A model generated the notes under the pieces. That model searched no databases and was not told the DNA's origin. It saw nothing but the letters and a program-made list of their open reading frames with translations. The position numbers and the translations under genes are program-made. This document shows positions 28,305 through 40,050 of a stretch of DNA of 64,000 bases, in pieces (the stretch's first letter is position 1; every line of letters begins with the position of its first letter). The stretch covers positions 1 through 64,000 of the forward strand of contig NZ_QUZK01000018.1 of assembly GCF_003410055.1 (NCBI RefSeq), in the 5' to 3' direction. The DNA comes from Wenzhouxiangella sediminis. GTDB lineage: Bacteria; Pseudomonadota; Gammaproteobacteria; Xanthomonadales; Wenzhouxiangellaceae.

Positions 28305-31300
28305 ATGTTCTCAGCGTCCCTGATCGCTCTCCTGTCCCTGGCCTATGTGGGGCTGCTGTTCGCCATCGCCTGGTGGGGCGATCGCGGCGCGGCGATTCCG
28401 CTCGGGCCGAAGACCCGCGCCGCCGTCTATTCGCTTTCCCTGGCGGTCTACTGCACTTCCTGGACCTTCTTCGGCGCCGTGGGCAGCGCCGTGGAGAATG
28501 GCTGGCTGTTCGCGACCATCTATCTCGGCCCGATCCTGGTGCTGGTCTTTGGACACGACCTGATGCAGCGAATCCTCCGACAGAGCCGCCAGCAGCGCCT
28601 GACCTCGATCGCCGATTTCATCGCGCATCGCTACGGACGCTCCCGCCCGCTGGCCATCGCAGTGACCCTGGCGGCCGTGATCGGGTCGATCCCCTACATC
28701 GCGCTGCAGCTCAAGGCCGTCACCATGGGCCTGGTCGCGATCAGCGACGGTCGCGACGCGCTCTCCGAACAAACCCTTGCGCTGGTGCTGGCCCTGGGCC
28801 TGGGCGTCTTCGCCGTGCTCTTCGGCGCGCGCCGGCTCGAAGCCAGCGAGCACCACCGCGGCATGGTCGTGGCGGTAGCCTTCGAGTCCATGGTCAAGCT
28901 CGTCGCTTTTGCCGCGGTCGGCCTGTGGGCGCTGTTCGCGGTGCTCGACGGGCCGGGCGGCATGCTCGAGCGAGTCAGCGGCGATGTCGAATACCGGGCC
29001 CTGTTCCTGCCGGGTGCCTTGCCCGAGGGCTTCTGGGTGCAGACCCTGCTGGCGGCCGCGGCCATCATCTGCCTGCCGCGGCAGTTCCAGGTCAATTTCG
29101 TCGAAAACGAAAACGAGGCCGACCTGCGCACCGCGCGCTGGCTGTTTCCCGTCTACCTGCTGGCGTTCACGTTGCTGGTGGTTCCGATCGCGCTGGCCGG
29201 CATGGAGCGCCTCGGCCAGGGATCGTTCAACGCCGACACTTTCGTGCTGACCCTACCGATGAGCGCGGATCAGGGCTGGCTGACCATGCTCAGTTTCCTG
29301 GGCGGGTTCTCGGCGGCCACCGGCATGGTCATCGTGGCCACCGTGGCCTTGGCCACCATGGTCAGCAACGACCTGCTGGTGCCGTTGTTGTTGCGTCTGA
29401 AATCGCGCCGGGGCAACGACTTCAGCCAAGTCGTTCTCAACGCCCGCCGCATCACCATCATCGCCCTGGCCGTCATGGCCTGGCTGTATTACCTGGTGCT
29501 GCAGACCACCGACCGGCTTGCCGCGATCGGGCTAACGTCCTTCGCGGCGGTGATCCAGTTCGCGCCCGCGCTGGTCATCGGCGTCTACTGGCGCGGTGCG
29601 AGCCGGGAAGGTGCCATGGCGGGCCTGCTGTTCGGGCTGGGCGTCTGGCTGTCGATGATCTTCATGCCCTCGATATTCACCGACTGGCCGGGCTGGCTCG
29701 AGCCCGGACTCTACCGCGCCACCCTGATCGGCCTGGCGGGCAACGTGTCCGCGCTTTTGCTGGTGTCACTGTGGGTGCGGCGGCGCCGCCCGGTCCTTCC
29801 CAGGCTGCTGGGCAGCCGCACGGCCCGTCCGGTCACCATCGGCGAGTTGCGCGAACTCGCCGCCGGCTTCATCGGCCGCGAGCGGGTCGATACCGCCTTC
29901 GCCAGCGCGCTGGGCGGTGAGCGAACGGCGGCCGATGAGGACATGCCCGCCGACCACGACCTCATCGGGTTCACCGAGCGCCTGCTTTCCGGCTGCATCG
30001 GGTCGGCCTCGGCGCGTACCGTCCTGGCCGCGGGACTGCGGCGCAGCGGCATGCGGCCCGACGATGCGCTGGCCCTGCTGGAGCAGACCTCCAGCGCGAT
30101 CCAGTTCAACCGCGACCTGCTCGACGCCACGCTCGACCACATCAGCCAGGGCGTGAGCGTGGTGGACGCCGACCTGCGCCTGGTCAGCTGGAACCGGGCC
30201 TATGCCGAACTGCTCGAGTATCCGCCCGGCATGGTCTACATCGGGCGCCCCGTGGAGGAGTTGATCCGCTACAACCTGGAGCGCTGGCTCGAAGGCAGCC
30301 CCGAGCAAATCGAGGAGGCCGTCGATCGGCGTATGCATCACATGCGGCGGCGAACGCCTTACGTGTTCGAACGCCATCACGGCGACGGCCGCGTCATCGA
30401 GATCCGCGGCAATCCCATGCCGCAGGGCGGCTACGTGACCACCTATACCGACATCACCAGCTTCAAGCGAACCGAGCGCGAGCTCAAGCGCGCCTACGCC
30501 ACGATGGAGCAGCAGGTGGCCGAACGCACGCGCGAACTCAACCGCGCCATGCAGGCCCTCGATACCGCGAGACAGGAGGCCGAGGCGGCCAACGAGAGCA
30601 AGACGCGATTCCTGGCCGCGGCGAGCCACGACCTGCTACAGCCGCTCAATGCCGCGCGCCTCTTTTCTTCCTCGCTCAGGCAGTCCGCCGATCGCCTGCC
30701 CGAGGAGGAGGCCAACCTCAGCCGCCGTGTCGATCACAGCCTGAGCGTGGCCGAAGACCTGCTGTCGGCATTGCTCGACATCAGCCGCCTCGACCAGGGC
30801 GCCCTGCAGCCGCGCTGGTCGGAGTTTCCCGTTCAGGTCCTGTTCGACAAGCTCGAGCGCCAGTTCGGGGCGCTGGCGGCGCGCCGGGGGCTCAAGCTGC
30901 GGCTCCGCCCGAGCGGCGCCTGGGTCCGCAGCGATCAGAAACTGCTCCAGCGGGTCCTGGCCAACCTCGTCGGCAACGCCCTGCGCTACACGAGGGAAGG
31001 TGGTGTGCTCCTGGGCTGCCGGCGGCGCGGGGAGAACGTGCTGATCGAAGTATGGGATTCGGGCCCGGGCATCGCCGAGAACGATCGCGAACGGGTCTTC
31101 CGGGAGTTCGAGCGCCTGGCGGCGGAGGAAGACGCCGACGTGTCGGAACAGGGCCTGGGTCTTGGGCTCGCGATCTGCCAGCGAATCAGCCTGATGCTCG
31201 AAGCGCCGCTCGACCTTCGCTCGAGGGTGGGGTGCGGCAGCGTGTTCTCGGTCAGCGTTCCCGCCGCGCAGGTCGGCTCATGGGAACGGAACGGGCAAGC

Positions 31301-31721
31301 GGCACGCCCGGAGAGTCAGGTGGGACAGTTCAGCGATCGCCGGGTGTTGTGCCTGGACGACGACCCGGATGTTCTGGACGGCATGCGCGCCATGCTCGAG
31401 CGCTGGGGTTGCGCCGTTTCGACCGCGCGCGACCGCGAAGCCGCAGCCCGGCAGATGCTCGAGCATTCGCCCGATTTGCTGATCGTCGACTACCACCTGG
31501 AAGGCCAGGACAATGGCCTCGATGCCGCGCTGTCGATACGCAGCGACTCGGGCCGGTCCCTTCCGGTCCTGGTGGTCACCGCCGATCGCGGCAGCGCGCT
31601 GCAGGAACGGATCGCAGCACTCGGATTCAGGCGCCTGCTCAAACCGGTCAAGCCGGCAGCCCTGCGCGCGGTCATGCGGCGCTTGCTGGACGAGGCGGGG
31701 ACCGGGCAACCCGACGGCTGA
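28305..31721 (+). CDS. crbS: CrbS-type hybrid sensor kinase with an N-terminal SSS transporter domain
   Basis: This 1138-aa inner-membrane protein has an SSS/PutP-like module of about 13 helices (about residues 1-495), a STAC-like linker (about 510-590), a PAS domain (about 600-715, HISQGVSVVDADLRLVSWNR), a coiled coil, a HisKA domain with phosphoacceptor His775 (AASHDLLQPLNA), an HATPase domain (NLVGNALRYTREGG, SGPGI, GLGLGLAICQRI) and a C-terminal receiver with Asp1062 (LLIVDYH). This layout matches CrbS, which with CrbR controls the acetate switch in Vibrio and Pseudomonas. The nearby crbR-like and acs genes agree. CbrA is a relative, but the location favours CrbS. Confidence 0.86.
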   Translation: MFSASLIALLSLAYVGLLFAIAWWGDRGAAIPLGPKTRAAVYSLSLAVYCTSWTFFGAVGSAVENGWLFATIYLGPILVLVFGHDLMQRILRQSRQQRLTSIADFIAHRYGRSRPLAIAVTLAAVIGSIPYIALQLKAVTMGLVAISDGRDALSEQTLALVLALGLGVFAVLFGARRLEASEHHRGMVVAVAFESMVKLVAFAAVGLWALFAVLDGPGGMLERVSGDVEYRALFLPGALPEGFWVQTLLAAAAIICLPRQFQVNFVENENEADLRTARWLFPVYLLAFTLLVVPIALAGMERLGQGSFNADTFVLTLPMSADQGWLTMLSFLGGFSAATGMVIVATVALATMVSNDLLVPLLLRLKSRRGNDFSQVVLNARRITIIALAVMAWLYYLVLQTTDRLAAIGLTSFAAVIQFAPALVIGVYWRGASREGAMAGLLFGLGVWLSMIFMPSIFTDWPGWLEPGLYRATLIGLAGNVSALLLVSLWVRRRRPVLPRLLGSRTARPVTIGELRELAAGFIGRERVDTAFASALGGERTAADEDMPADHDLIGFTERLLSGCIGSASARTVLAAGLRRSGMRPDDALALLEQTSSAIQFNRDLLDATLDHISQGVSVVDADLRLVSWNRAYAELLEYPPGMVYIGRPVEELIRYNLERWLEGSPEQIEEAVDRRMHHMRRRTPYVFERHHGDGRVIEIRGNPMPQGGYVTTYTDITSFKRTERELKRAYATMEQQVAERTRELNRAMQALDTARQEAEAANESKTRFLAAASHDLLQPLNAARLFSSSLRQSADRLPEEEANLSRRVDHSLSVAEDLLSALLDISRLDQGALQPRWSEFPVQVLFDKLERQFGALAARRGLKLRLRPSGAWVRSDQKLLQRVLANLVGNALRYTREGGVLLGCRRRGENVLIEVWDSGPGIAENDRERVFREFERLAAEEDADVSEQGLGLGLAICQRISLMLEAPLDLRSRVGCGSVFSVSVPAAQVGSWERNGQAARPESQVGQFSDRRVLCLDDDPDVLDGMRAMLERWGCAVSTARDREAAARQMLEHSPDLLIVDYHLEGQDNGLDAALSIRSDSGRSLPVLVVTADRGSALQERIAALGFRRLLKPVKPAALRAVMRRLLDEAGTGQPDG

Positions 31722-31746
31722 GGCAGTCAGGCGAAGCAGTCAATCC

Positions 31747-32418
31747 CTACGGGCTGTCCTGCTCGAACGCCTTCGGAGAGACCTGCAGTCGATTGAGCAG
31801 CGTGACCGCCTGGGTGCGGTTGGAGACGTCGAGCTTTCGCATGATGGCGGTCATGTGGGCCTTGACCGTGGCTTCGGTGATGTCGAGTTCCCAGGCGATC
31901 TGCTTGTTGAGCAGGCCTTCGCCGAGCATCATGAGAATCCGGTACTGCTGGGGCGTGAGCGCGCCGATCTTCTGCACCAACTCGAGCTCGCCGGGGTCGC
32001 GCTCGCGCGGTTCGAGCCCGGCCGGCACCCAGGTGTCGCCGTCGAGCACGCGGTCGATCGCCTGATCGATGGTTTCCGAATCAGCCGACTTCGAAAGAAA
32101 CCCGGCCGCCCCGTCGGCGATCGCGCGCTGGATGATCCGGGTGTCGTCGTGCGCCGAGATCAGCAGGACGGGTATTTCGGGATAGCGGCCCCGCATCCAG
32201 GCCAGGGCCGACAGGCCGTGCCGGCCGGGCAGGTGCAGGTCGAGCAGCACCAGGTCGATCGCCGAATCGGCCTCCAGGAGTTCCTGAAGCTGCTCGAACG
32301 AAGCCATCTCCGACACCCGGCATTGCGGGTGCATTCGCCTGAGCGTGCCGGCCAGGGCCTCGCGAAACAGCGGGTGGTCGTCCACGACCACCATGTGCTC
32401 GGCCGCCTGCAGGTTCAT
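31747..32418 (-). CDS. crbR: CrbR-type LuxR-family response regulator
   Basis: This 223-aa regulator has a receiver domain with phosphoacceptor aspartate in LVLLDLHLPG and acid pocket VVVDDHP, and a C-terminal LuxR/NarL helix-turn-helix (ALTPQQYRILMMLGEGLLNKQIAWEL, TEATVKAHM). The start MNLQAAEHMVVVDDHP at 32418 lies 5 nt after the acs stop, so it is probably co-transcribed with acs. The N-terminal extension open to 32580 is inside acs. It is expected to receive phosphate from the CrbS kinase and to activate acs. Confidence 0.85.
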   Translation of the reverse strand: MNLQAAEHMVVVDDHPLFREALAGTLRRMHPQCRVSEMASFEQLQELLEADSAIDLVLLDLHLPGRHGLSALAWMRGRYPEIPVLLISAHDDTRIIQRAIADGAAGFLSKSADSETIDQAIDRVLDGDTWVPAGLEPRERDPGELELVQKIGALTPQQYRILMMLGEGLLNKQIAWELDITEATVKAHMTAIMRKLDVSNRTQAVTLLNRLQVSPKAFEQDSP

Positions 32419-32423
32419 GCGCG

Positions 32424-34385
<1,962 letters not shown>

Positions 34386-34493
34386 GATTTCGCTTCCTCT
34401 TCGCGACTGCTTGGTTGGGGGCCCGGGAAGGCCTCGTGACGCCGTCGTTCAGTGTCGCCAAAGCCCGAAAGCTTGTAAAGGAGGGGTCGCGCA

Positions 34494-34530
34494 TACGACG
34501 TACGACTTTGGTCTAACACGACTAAAGGCT
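34494..34530. promoter_or_regulatory. Cluster of CGACT-type sites in the acs/porin promoter region
   Basis: Two sites resemble the palindrome at 28229-28242: CGACTTTGGTCT (34503-34514) and CGACTAAAGGCT (34519-34530), centred 16 bp apart. A TACGAC direct repeat (34494-34499 and 34501-34506) adjoins them. The cluster lies 109-145 bp upstream of acs and 76-112 bp upstream of the porin ATG. It is a good candidate control region for both genes, possibly bound by CrbR. Confidence 0.5.
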
Positions 34531-34605
34531 AATTGCCGCGCAGGTGCGATGCCGGAACCATGAGGGCCGTCCATCGAACTCACCAACGGAAAGAGGGATT
34601 TTCCA

Positions 34606-36003
34606 ATGACGGGACGGCAAATCGTCGAGATCAGGGATCGGAACGGATCCCCGAGCTGGCGCCGCGGACTGCTGGCGCTCTCCATTTCACTGGCCTGCGC
34701 CGGCCCGGTACTGGCCGACGACGCCGACCGTGTTGCCGAGCTCGAGCAGCGCGTGGCCGATCTCGAAGCCATGGTCCAGCAGCTTCTCGACGAGCGTCGC
34801 GCCGCGGCGCCCGCCGGTGAGGAAGTCCGGCGGGTGGCGGAAGAGTCGCGCGCGACCCGCGCCATGGTCGAGGAGATGCGTGATCGCGCCGAACCGGTCC
34901 TGGCCGCCGCCGAGGAAAAGGCTGCCGGACCCGAGTTCTACTGGGGCGGCTATGTCAAGGCCGACGCCATCGTCTCCGACTTCTCCGACGGCGAAGTCGC
35001 TGCCGGCAGCATCGGGCGGGACTTCTTCGTGCCGAGCACGATCCCGGTCGGAGGCGAAGGCGAGGGCGCGGTCACGGACTTCCATGCGCGCCAGAGCCGG
35101 GTCAATTTCGGCGTACGCCACCAGGTCGACGAGAACAACAGGCTGGGTGCCTTCGTCGAGTTCGATTTTCTCGCGACCGCCGGCGGCAACGAGCGCGTCA
35201 GCAACTCCTATTCACCGCGCATGCGCCACGCCTTCATCACCTGGAACAACTGGCTCGTCGGCCAGACCTGGAACACCTTCATGGATGTGGGTACGCTGCC
35301 CGAGAGCGTCGACTTCATCGGCCCCGCCGGCAGCACGACCTTCGGCCGCCAGACCCAGATCCGTTACACGAGCGGAAACTTCGCCGTTGCGCTGGAGAAC
35401 CCGGAAACGACCATCACGCCCTTCGGCGGTACAGGCAGGATCGTAACCGACGATCACCTGATGCCGGAACTGGCCGCCCGTTATACCTGGAAGGGCGACT
35501 GGGGCCACGTCCAGCTCGGCGGCATGCTGCGCCAGCTTGCCTACGAGGACGACGCGCTGGGCATCGACGACGACGAGATGAGCTGGGGCGTCAGCGTTTC
35601 GGGCAAATTCCCGATCGGCCGCGACGACATCCGCTGGATGGTGCATCACGGCGACGGTCTGGGACGTCATGTCGGATTGAACTTCGTCAACGCAGCGGTA
35701 CTCACCGACACCGGCAGTCTCGAGCCGATCGGCACGACCGGCGGGTTCGTGGCCTACCGGCACTGGTGGAGCGAACGCCTGCGCTCGACCGCCGTTTTCG
35801 GTTACCTGGACGTCGACAATCCGGTCCAGTACACGGGAACGGGGGTGAGCAGCGGCAACTGGAGCGGCCAGGTGAACCTGTTCTACAGCCCGGTGGACAC
35901 GCTGAGCTTCGGCGTCGAGTACCTGACCGCCGAGCGCGAGATCGAATCGGGCGAAAGCGGCCGGCTCGACAGACTGCAGTTCACGGGCAAGTACAGCTTC
36001 TGA
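34606..36003 (+). CDS. DcaP-like outer membrane porin
   Basis: This 465-aa protein has a signal peptide (RRGLLALSISLACAGPVLADD), a short periplasmic coiled coil (DRVAELEQRVADLEAMVQQLLDE, about residues 43-66) and a beta-rich remainder with many alternating segments ending in an aromatic residue (GKYSF). This layout fits DcaP-type trimeric porins that take up small acids. Divergence from acs suggests import of an organic acid such as acetate or a dicarboxylate. ATG 34606 was chosen because the signal peptide follows. Confidence 0.82.
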   Translation: MTGRQIVEIRDRNGSPSWRRGLLALSISLACAGPVLADDADRVAELEQRVADLEAMVQQLLDERRAAAPAGEEVRRVAEESRATRAMVEEMRDRAEPVLAAAEEKAAGPEFYWGGYVKADAIVSDFSDGEVAAGSIGRDFFVPSTIPVGGEGEGAVTDFHARQSRVNFGVRHQVDENNRLGAFVEFDFLATAGGNERVSNSYSPRMRHAFITWNNWLVGQTWNTFMDVGTLPESVDFIGPAGSTTFGRQTQIRYTSGNFAVALENPETTITPFGGTGRIVTDDHLMPELAARYTWKGDWGHVQLGGMLRQLAYEDDALGIDDDEMSWGVSVSGKFPIGRDDIRWMVHHGDGLGRHVGLNFVNAAVLTDTGSLEPIGTTGGFVAYRHWWSERLRSTAVFGYLDVDNPVQYTGTGVSSGNWSGQVNLFYSPVDTLSFGVEYLTAEREIESGESGRLDRLQFTGKYSF

Positions 36004-36039
36004 ATTCCTACCGGCCCGATCTCGGGCCGGATCAGGAAT
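36004..36039. terminator. Bidirectional terminator-like hairpin between porin and HAD genes
   Basis: CCGGCCCG and CGGGCCGG (36011-36030) form a perfect 8-bp stem with loop ATCT. Outer arms ATTCCT (36004-36009) and AGGAAT (36034-36039) extend it. It sits exactly between the convergent stops at 36003 and 36032. No T tract follows on either strand, so intrinsic termination may be weak. Confidence 0.5.
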
Positions 36040-36676
36040 CGTGCGCGAGGACGGTCGGCAGTTCCATCGGCGCGTTCAGGAGGTCGGCCGCTCCGGCTTC
36101 GATCAGTTCCGCGCGCGACCCATAGCCCCACGTCACCCCGTGGGGCTGGATGTTGTTGTTCCGGGCGCCGATCATGTCGTGCTTGCGGTCCCCGATCATC
36201 CGCGTGGTTTCGGTCGCCAGTCCGAGCTGCTCCGCAACGTACGCGAGGAGTTCGGACTTGTCGGTCCGGGTCCCGTCGAGTTCGCTGCCGAAGACGTCTT
36301 CCAGATACTTGTCCAGGCCGAAGTGGACGACGATGCGTCGCGCATAGATCGTGGGCTTCGAGGTCGCCACGAACAATCGCGCGCGCCCTGAACGAAGCGT
36401 CTCGAGCGCTTCGGCGATGCCGGGGTAGGGCGCGTTCTCGTAGAGACCGACTTCGCCGAAGCGTTCCCGATACAACGCCACGGCCCGGCTCGCAAGCTCG
36501 TCGTTTCCGTCGAGCATCTCCGAGAAACTTTCATGCAGGGGTGGACCGATGCAGTGCAAAAGCCGGTGCTGTTCGGGCACGGGCCGTTCGAGTCGCTCCA
36601 GGGCGTACTGGATACAGCGGGTAATGCCTTCGCGCGGGTCCGTGAGGGTGCCGTCGAGATCGAGCAGGATATCCAA
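36032..36676 (-). CDS. HAD-superfamily phosphatase (phosphoglycolate phosphatase-like)
   Basis: This 214-aa hydrolase has motif I DLDGTLTD (aspartate nucleophile), motif II VATSK, and motif III/IV GDRKHDMIGA. The helical cap between them puts it in the Gph/PhnX-like subfamily; the substrate is unknown. The frame is open to 36844, but that part overlaps yccF in another frame. The start is therefore probably TTG 36676 (MDILLDLDGT) with AAGGGA about 11 nt upstream, 7 nt after yccF. Confidence 0.82.
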   Translation of the reverse strand: MDILLDLDGTLTDPREGITRCIQYALERLERPVPEQHRLLHCIGPPLHESFSEMLDGNDELASRAVALYRERFGEVGLYENAPYPGIAEALETLRSGRARLFVATSKPTIYARRIVVHFGLDKYLEDVFGSELDGTRTDKSELLAYVAEQLGLATETTRMIGDRKHDMIGARNNNIQPHGVTWGYGSRAELIEAGAADLLNAPMELPTVLAHDS

Positions 36677-36683
36677 GCCGTTG

Positions 36684-37118
36684 TCAGTCCCTTCTTGCCG
36701 CTCGCGTGGCGTCGGCCACTTCCGACAGAACCACGGACTTGCCGATCGGGAAAAGAGCGATCCCGGCCAGCTTGACGTGCTGGATACCGAAGGGGATGCC
36801 GAGGATGGTGATGAACAGCGCCAGTGCCCAGAACAGGTGGCCAATGGCCAGCCAGAGACCGGCGACCACGAACCAGATGACGTTGCCGATCATGCCCAGG
36901 CAGCCGGTACCCAGGTCGTCCCGGCCGGTCATCATTCGCCGATTGACGGCCTCGCGGCCGAAGGGCCAGAACATGAACTTGCCGATGACGAAGCAGGCTC
37001 GTCCCCAGGGGATGCCGATGATGCTGATGAAGCAAAGCAGCCCGTAGAACCACCAGGCGAGCCCCATGAAGAAGCCGCCGAGGACGAACCAGATCAGGTT
37101 GCCGATCAATCGAAGCAT
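36684..37118 (-). CDS. yccF: YccF-family inner membrane protein
   Basis: This 144-aa protein has two repeats of a hydrophobic unit: GNLIWFVLGGFFMGLAWWFY near the start and GNVIWFVVAGLWLAIGHLFW in the middle, each followed by a GIPWG/GIPFG turn. This duplication is the DUF307/YccF signature. The start MLRLIGNLIW at 37118 is the family N-terminus; the frame continues upstream without support. Function is unknown. It forms a two-gene unit with the HAD phosphatase. Confidence 0.86.
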   Translation of the reverse strand: MLRLIGNLIWFVLGGFFMGLAWWFYGLLCFISIIGIPWGRACFVIGKFMFWPFGREAVNRRMMTGRDDLGTGCLGMIGNVIWFVVAGLWLAIGHLFWALALFITILGIPFGIQHVKLAGIALFPIGKSVVLSEVADATRAARRD

Positions 37119-37228
37119 GTGCGTTTCCGTCGAGAGTCGATGAGCGTAAATTCTATCGCGTCGTGCTTGGTACCGTGCACAGGCTGGCAATCGGCTAATA
37201 TCAAGGCCTGTTGATCGGAGTCCTCCCA

Positions 37229-38677
37229 GTGACTGAGCAAATCCTCCTCGGAAAGGGCGATCGGGTGGTTCAGCTCGAAGGTCGCTACGCCAACCGTCAC
37301 GGCATGGTGGCCGGCGCGACGGGGACGGGCAAGACCGTCACGCTTCTGGTCATGGCGGAAGGCTTTTCGCGCATGGGAGTGCCGGTGTTCATGGCCGACG
37401 CCAAGGGCGATGTCGCCGGCCTGGCTGCCGCCGGTACGCCGCACGCAAAGATCGACGAGAGAATCGCGACCATCGGCATCGAAGACTATCGACAGGAACC
37501 CAGCCCAGTCGTCTTTTGGGATCTGTGGGGGCGGCAAGGACATCCTGTAAGGACGACGGTCTCGGAGATCGGTCCGACGCTTCTGGCGCGAATGCTCGAG
37601 CTCAACGACATTCAGGAAGGCGTGCTGAACGTGGTCTTCCGCGTTGCCGACGAGAGTGGCTTGCTACTGCTGGACCTGAAAGACCTGCGCGCGCTGCTCA
37701 ATCACGTCGCGGAGAATCGCCGGACAGTCAGCCAGGAGTTCGGGCTGGTCAGTTCCGCCAGTCTCGGCGCCATCCAGCGAAGGCTGCTCGCGCTCGAAGA
37801 CGAGGGAGGAGAACATTTCTTCGGTGAGCCCGCGCTGGAGCTCAACGACCTGATGCGCACCGACCTCTCCGGGCGGGGCATCGTCAACATCCTGTCGGCC
37901 GAGAAACTGATTCTCAAACCCGGCCTGTATTCGACGTTCCTTCTCTGGCTGTTGTCGGAGTTGTTCGAGCAGTTGCCGGAAATCGGCGACCGGGACAAGC
38001 CGCGCCTCGCGTTCTTCTTCGACGAGGCCCACCTGCTATTCGATGACTGTCCGCCTGCGTTGCGCCAGCGCGTCGAGCAGGTCGTGCGCTTGATTCGTTC
38101 CAAGGGGGTCGGAGTCTATTTCTGCTCCCAGAATCCCGATGACGTCCCCGAAGAAATTCTGGGTCAACTGGGCAATCGCGTGCAGCATGCTTTGCGAGCA
38201 TACACCCCGCGCGACCAGAAGGCCGTTCGGGCCGCAGCCGAGACCTTCGTGCCAAATCCGGAACTCGACGTCCAGGAAGTCATCAAGACCCTGGGCGTGG
38301 GCGAGGCGCTGGTCTCGACCCTGGGTGAAAAGGGCGTTCCGCAGCCGGTCGAGCGAGCCCTGATTGCGCCGCCGCGTTGCCGCATGGGCGTCCTGAGCCC
38401 TGAAGAGCGGGCGGCCGTTCGTTCGCGCAGCCCGGTCAGCGAAAAATACGACCGGGCCGTGGATCGCGAATCGGCCTACGAGATCCTGAAGGAACAGGCA
38501 CAGCAGGCCGCGCTGCAAGCCGAGCGCGAGCCGGCTGCTTCAAGGCCGGCCAGGAGGAGCAATCGCCAGAGTGCGGGTGAAGCATTCCTCAAATCCACCG
38601 TGCGCACCATCGGGACGCGACTGGGCCGCGAAATATTCCGCGGCCTCATGGGCGTGATGTTCAAGGGGCGTCGCTGA
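37229..38677 (+). CDS. HerA-like ATPase of the DUF853 family (YjgR-like)
   Basis: This 482-aa cytoplasmic protein has Walker A GATGTGKTVT (near residue 30), Walker B AFFFDEAHLLF and a C-terminal arginine-finger-like region typical of FtsK/HerA ATPases. It matches DUF853/YjgR, whose role is not settled. The start is probably GTG 37229 with GGAG eight bases upstream; TTG 37211 is an alternative. The C-terminal 70 residues are basic and Gln/Ala-rich. Its stop overlaps the convergent serine hydrolase gene by 17 bp. Confidence 0.86.
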   Translation: MTEQILLGKGDRVVQLEGRYANRHGMVAGATGTGKTVTLLVMAEGFSRMGVPVFMADAKGDVAGLAAAGTPHAKIDERIATIGIEDYRQEPSPVVFWDLWGRQGHPVRTTVSEIGPTLLARMLELNDIQEGVLNVVFRVADESGLLLLDLKDLRALLNHVAENRRTVSQEFGLVSSASLGAIQRRLLALEDEGGEHFFGEPALELNDLMRTDLSGRGIVNILSAEKLILKPGLYSTFLLWLLSELFEQLPEIGDRDKPRLAFFFDEAHLLFDDCPPALRQRVEQVVRLIRSKGVGVYFCSQNPDDVPEEILGQLGNRVQHALRAYTPRDQKAVRAAAETFVPNPELDVQEVIKTLGVGEALVSTLGEKGVPQPVERALIAPPRCRMGVLSPEERAAVRSRSPVSEKYDRAVDRESAYEILKEQAQQAALQAEREPAASRPARRSNRQSAGEAFLKSTVRTIGTRLGREIFRGLMGVMFKGRR

Positions 38678-40004
38678 GGCGCTCGGTGTCCAGTTCGAAG
38701 CCGCCCATGATCGACAGACGCATTTGCGGGGCCGCACTTTCACTCGGCTCGACGAAGCTTATGCTGTCGCTGCTGTCGGCCTTGATGTAGAACACGTTAT
38801 GCGCTTCCGGGTGGATGGGTTGCGGGTCCACCGGTCCTTCCTCGGTGACCTCGTAGATCACCAGGCCTTCTTCTTCCAGCCGAACATCGAGTATTTGACC
38901 GTTGGCGATGACGCGATATCGTCCGACGTAGCGCTCCAGTGTTTCGCGCGGTACTTCGACTCGCTGCCGCTTGATCCGTCGGGGCAGGGGCACTTCTTCG
39001 CCTTTCAGGATGGCGCCGGTCTCGTCGATAACACGCTGGATCGGAGTCGTGGCGAGGTTGCTCAGCACAATCAGGGTTCTGTCCCTGGCGATGTCGTGAT
39101 GGACCCAGCTGCGGTATCCCTTCTTGCCCCCGGCATGCGCGATGCTCTCGTTGCGCGCGAGGTTCTCCGTGACGGCGGGGTGCCTGAGAAAGGCCAGGAG
39201 GTCCGTGGACGTACTGTAGATGTTGCCGGTTTCGAATTGCGCAACATCCAGATCACGGACCGGGTGCAGCTGATCTTCCTGTTCGTAAAGGCCGATTGCG
39301 ATTGGCAACTTTTCGGGGCGCCGGTGGAACTCGAAGCTTTGCGGCATGCCCACTCGCTGGAAGATCCTTCGCTCGATCAGATCGGCCGGGTGCAGTGCGG
39401 TCGCTTCCTGCAGGATCAGGTCGATCATCATGTACCCGAAGTTCGAGTAGCGCGTCCGGGTGCCCGGCTCGAATTCCAGGGGATGGGAAGCGATCAGTTC
39501 CAGGTAGTCCTCGATCGGATAGTGACGTGGCTCGAACTGGAAGCTCTCGCCGCGGGACAGGCCTGACTGGTGATCGAGGAGGTGCCGAATGGTGATTTCC
39601 TCGCCGCGCGGAAAGTAAGGAAAGTACCTCGAGACGGGGTCGTCGAGTTGCAGTTCGCCGCGCTCGGCGGCATCGCGAATCAGCCATTCGGAGAAAAGCT
39701 TGCGTATCGAGGCGATGTGAAACGATGAACCCAGCTCGATGGCGCCGGCATCCGGCAGATCGCGCATGGTGTATGCCCGATGCAGCAGCACCTGGTTGCC
39801 CTGGGCCCACAGCACCACACCGTTGAAGCGATCGATCCCTGTCAGGGCATCGAAGTACTCCCCCAGCCGTTCGGCAATGGCCGATGGGCTCGGCTCCGGC
39901 GAGTCGGACGCCTCGGTCACTGCGAGCAGTTTCGACGGCTGGGCGAGGGTGATCGTCATCAGCGCAATAAGGAGGAGCGCTTTTGCGTGGATTCGAGGGC
40001 GCAT
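38661..40004 (-). CDS. Exported serine hydrolase, class C beta-lactamase fold
   Basis: This 447-aa protein has a signal peptide (KALLLIALMTITLAQPS). The beta-lactamase/esterase EstB-type fold shows SIRK (the SxxK nucleophile motif), YSN (YxN) and a late HAGG (H/KxG-like). The C-terminal 100 residues form an extra domain like those in EstB/PBP4*-type peptidases. Substrates could be peptides, esters or peptidoglycan; true beta-lactamase activity is doubtful given the altered third motif and extra domain. It is divergent from a MarR regulator, with an operator-like palindrome between them. Confidence 0.83.
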   Translation of the reverse strand: MRPRIHAKALLLIALMTITLAQPSKLLAVTEASDSPEPSPSAIAERLGEYFDALTGIDRFNGVVLWAQGNQVLLHRAYTMRDLPDAGAIELGSSFHIASIRKLFSEWLIRDAAERGELQLDDPVSRYFPYFPRGEEITIRHLLDHQSGLSRGESFQFEPRHYPIEDYLELIASHPLEFEPGTRTRYSNFGYMMIDLILQEATALHPADLIERRIFQRVGMPQSFEFHRRPEKLPIAIGLYEQEDQLHPVRDLDVAQFETGNIYSTSTDLLAFLRHPAVTENLARNESIAHAGGKKGYRSWVHHDIARDRTLIVLSNLATTPIQRVIDETGAILKGEEVPLPRRIKRQRVEVPRETLERYVGRYRVIANGQILDVRLEEEGLVIYEVTEEGPVDPQPIHPEAHNVFYIKADSSDSISFVEPSESAAPQMRLSIMGGFELDTERLSDAP

Positions 40005-40050
40005 CTTGATTGGGTTTCATTGTAAGCGAACGCTGATATTAGGGCATTAA

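Noticed and set aside
37211-37228. TTG 37211 as the start of the HerA-like gene
   Set aside because: GTG 37229 has GGAG eight bases upstream and gives the family-like N-terminus; 37211 lacks a good site.
38661-40004. Serine hydrolase as a true antibiotic-resistance beta-lactamase
   Set aside because: The fold has an extra C-terminal domain and a changed third motif; EstB/peptidase-like activity is more likely.
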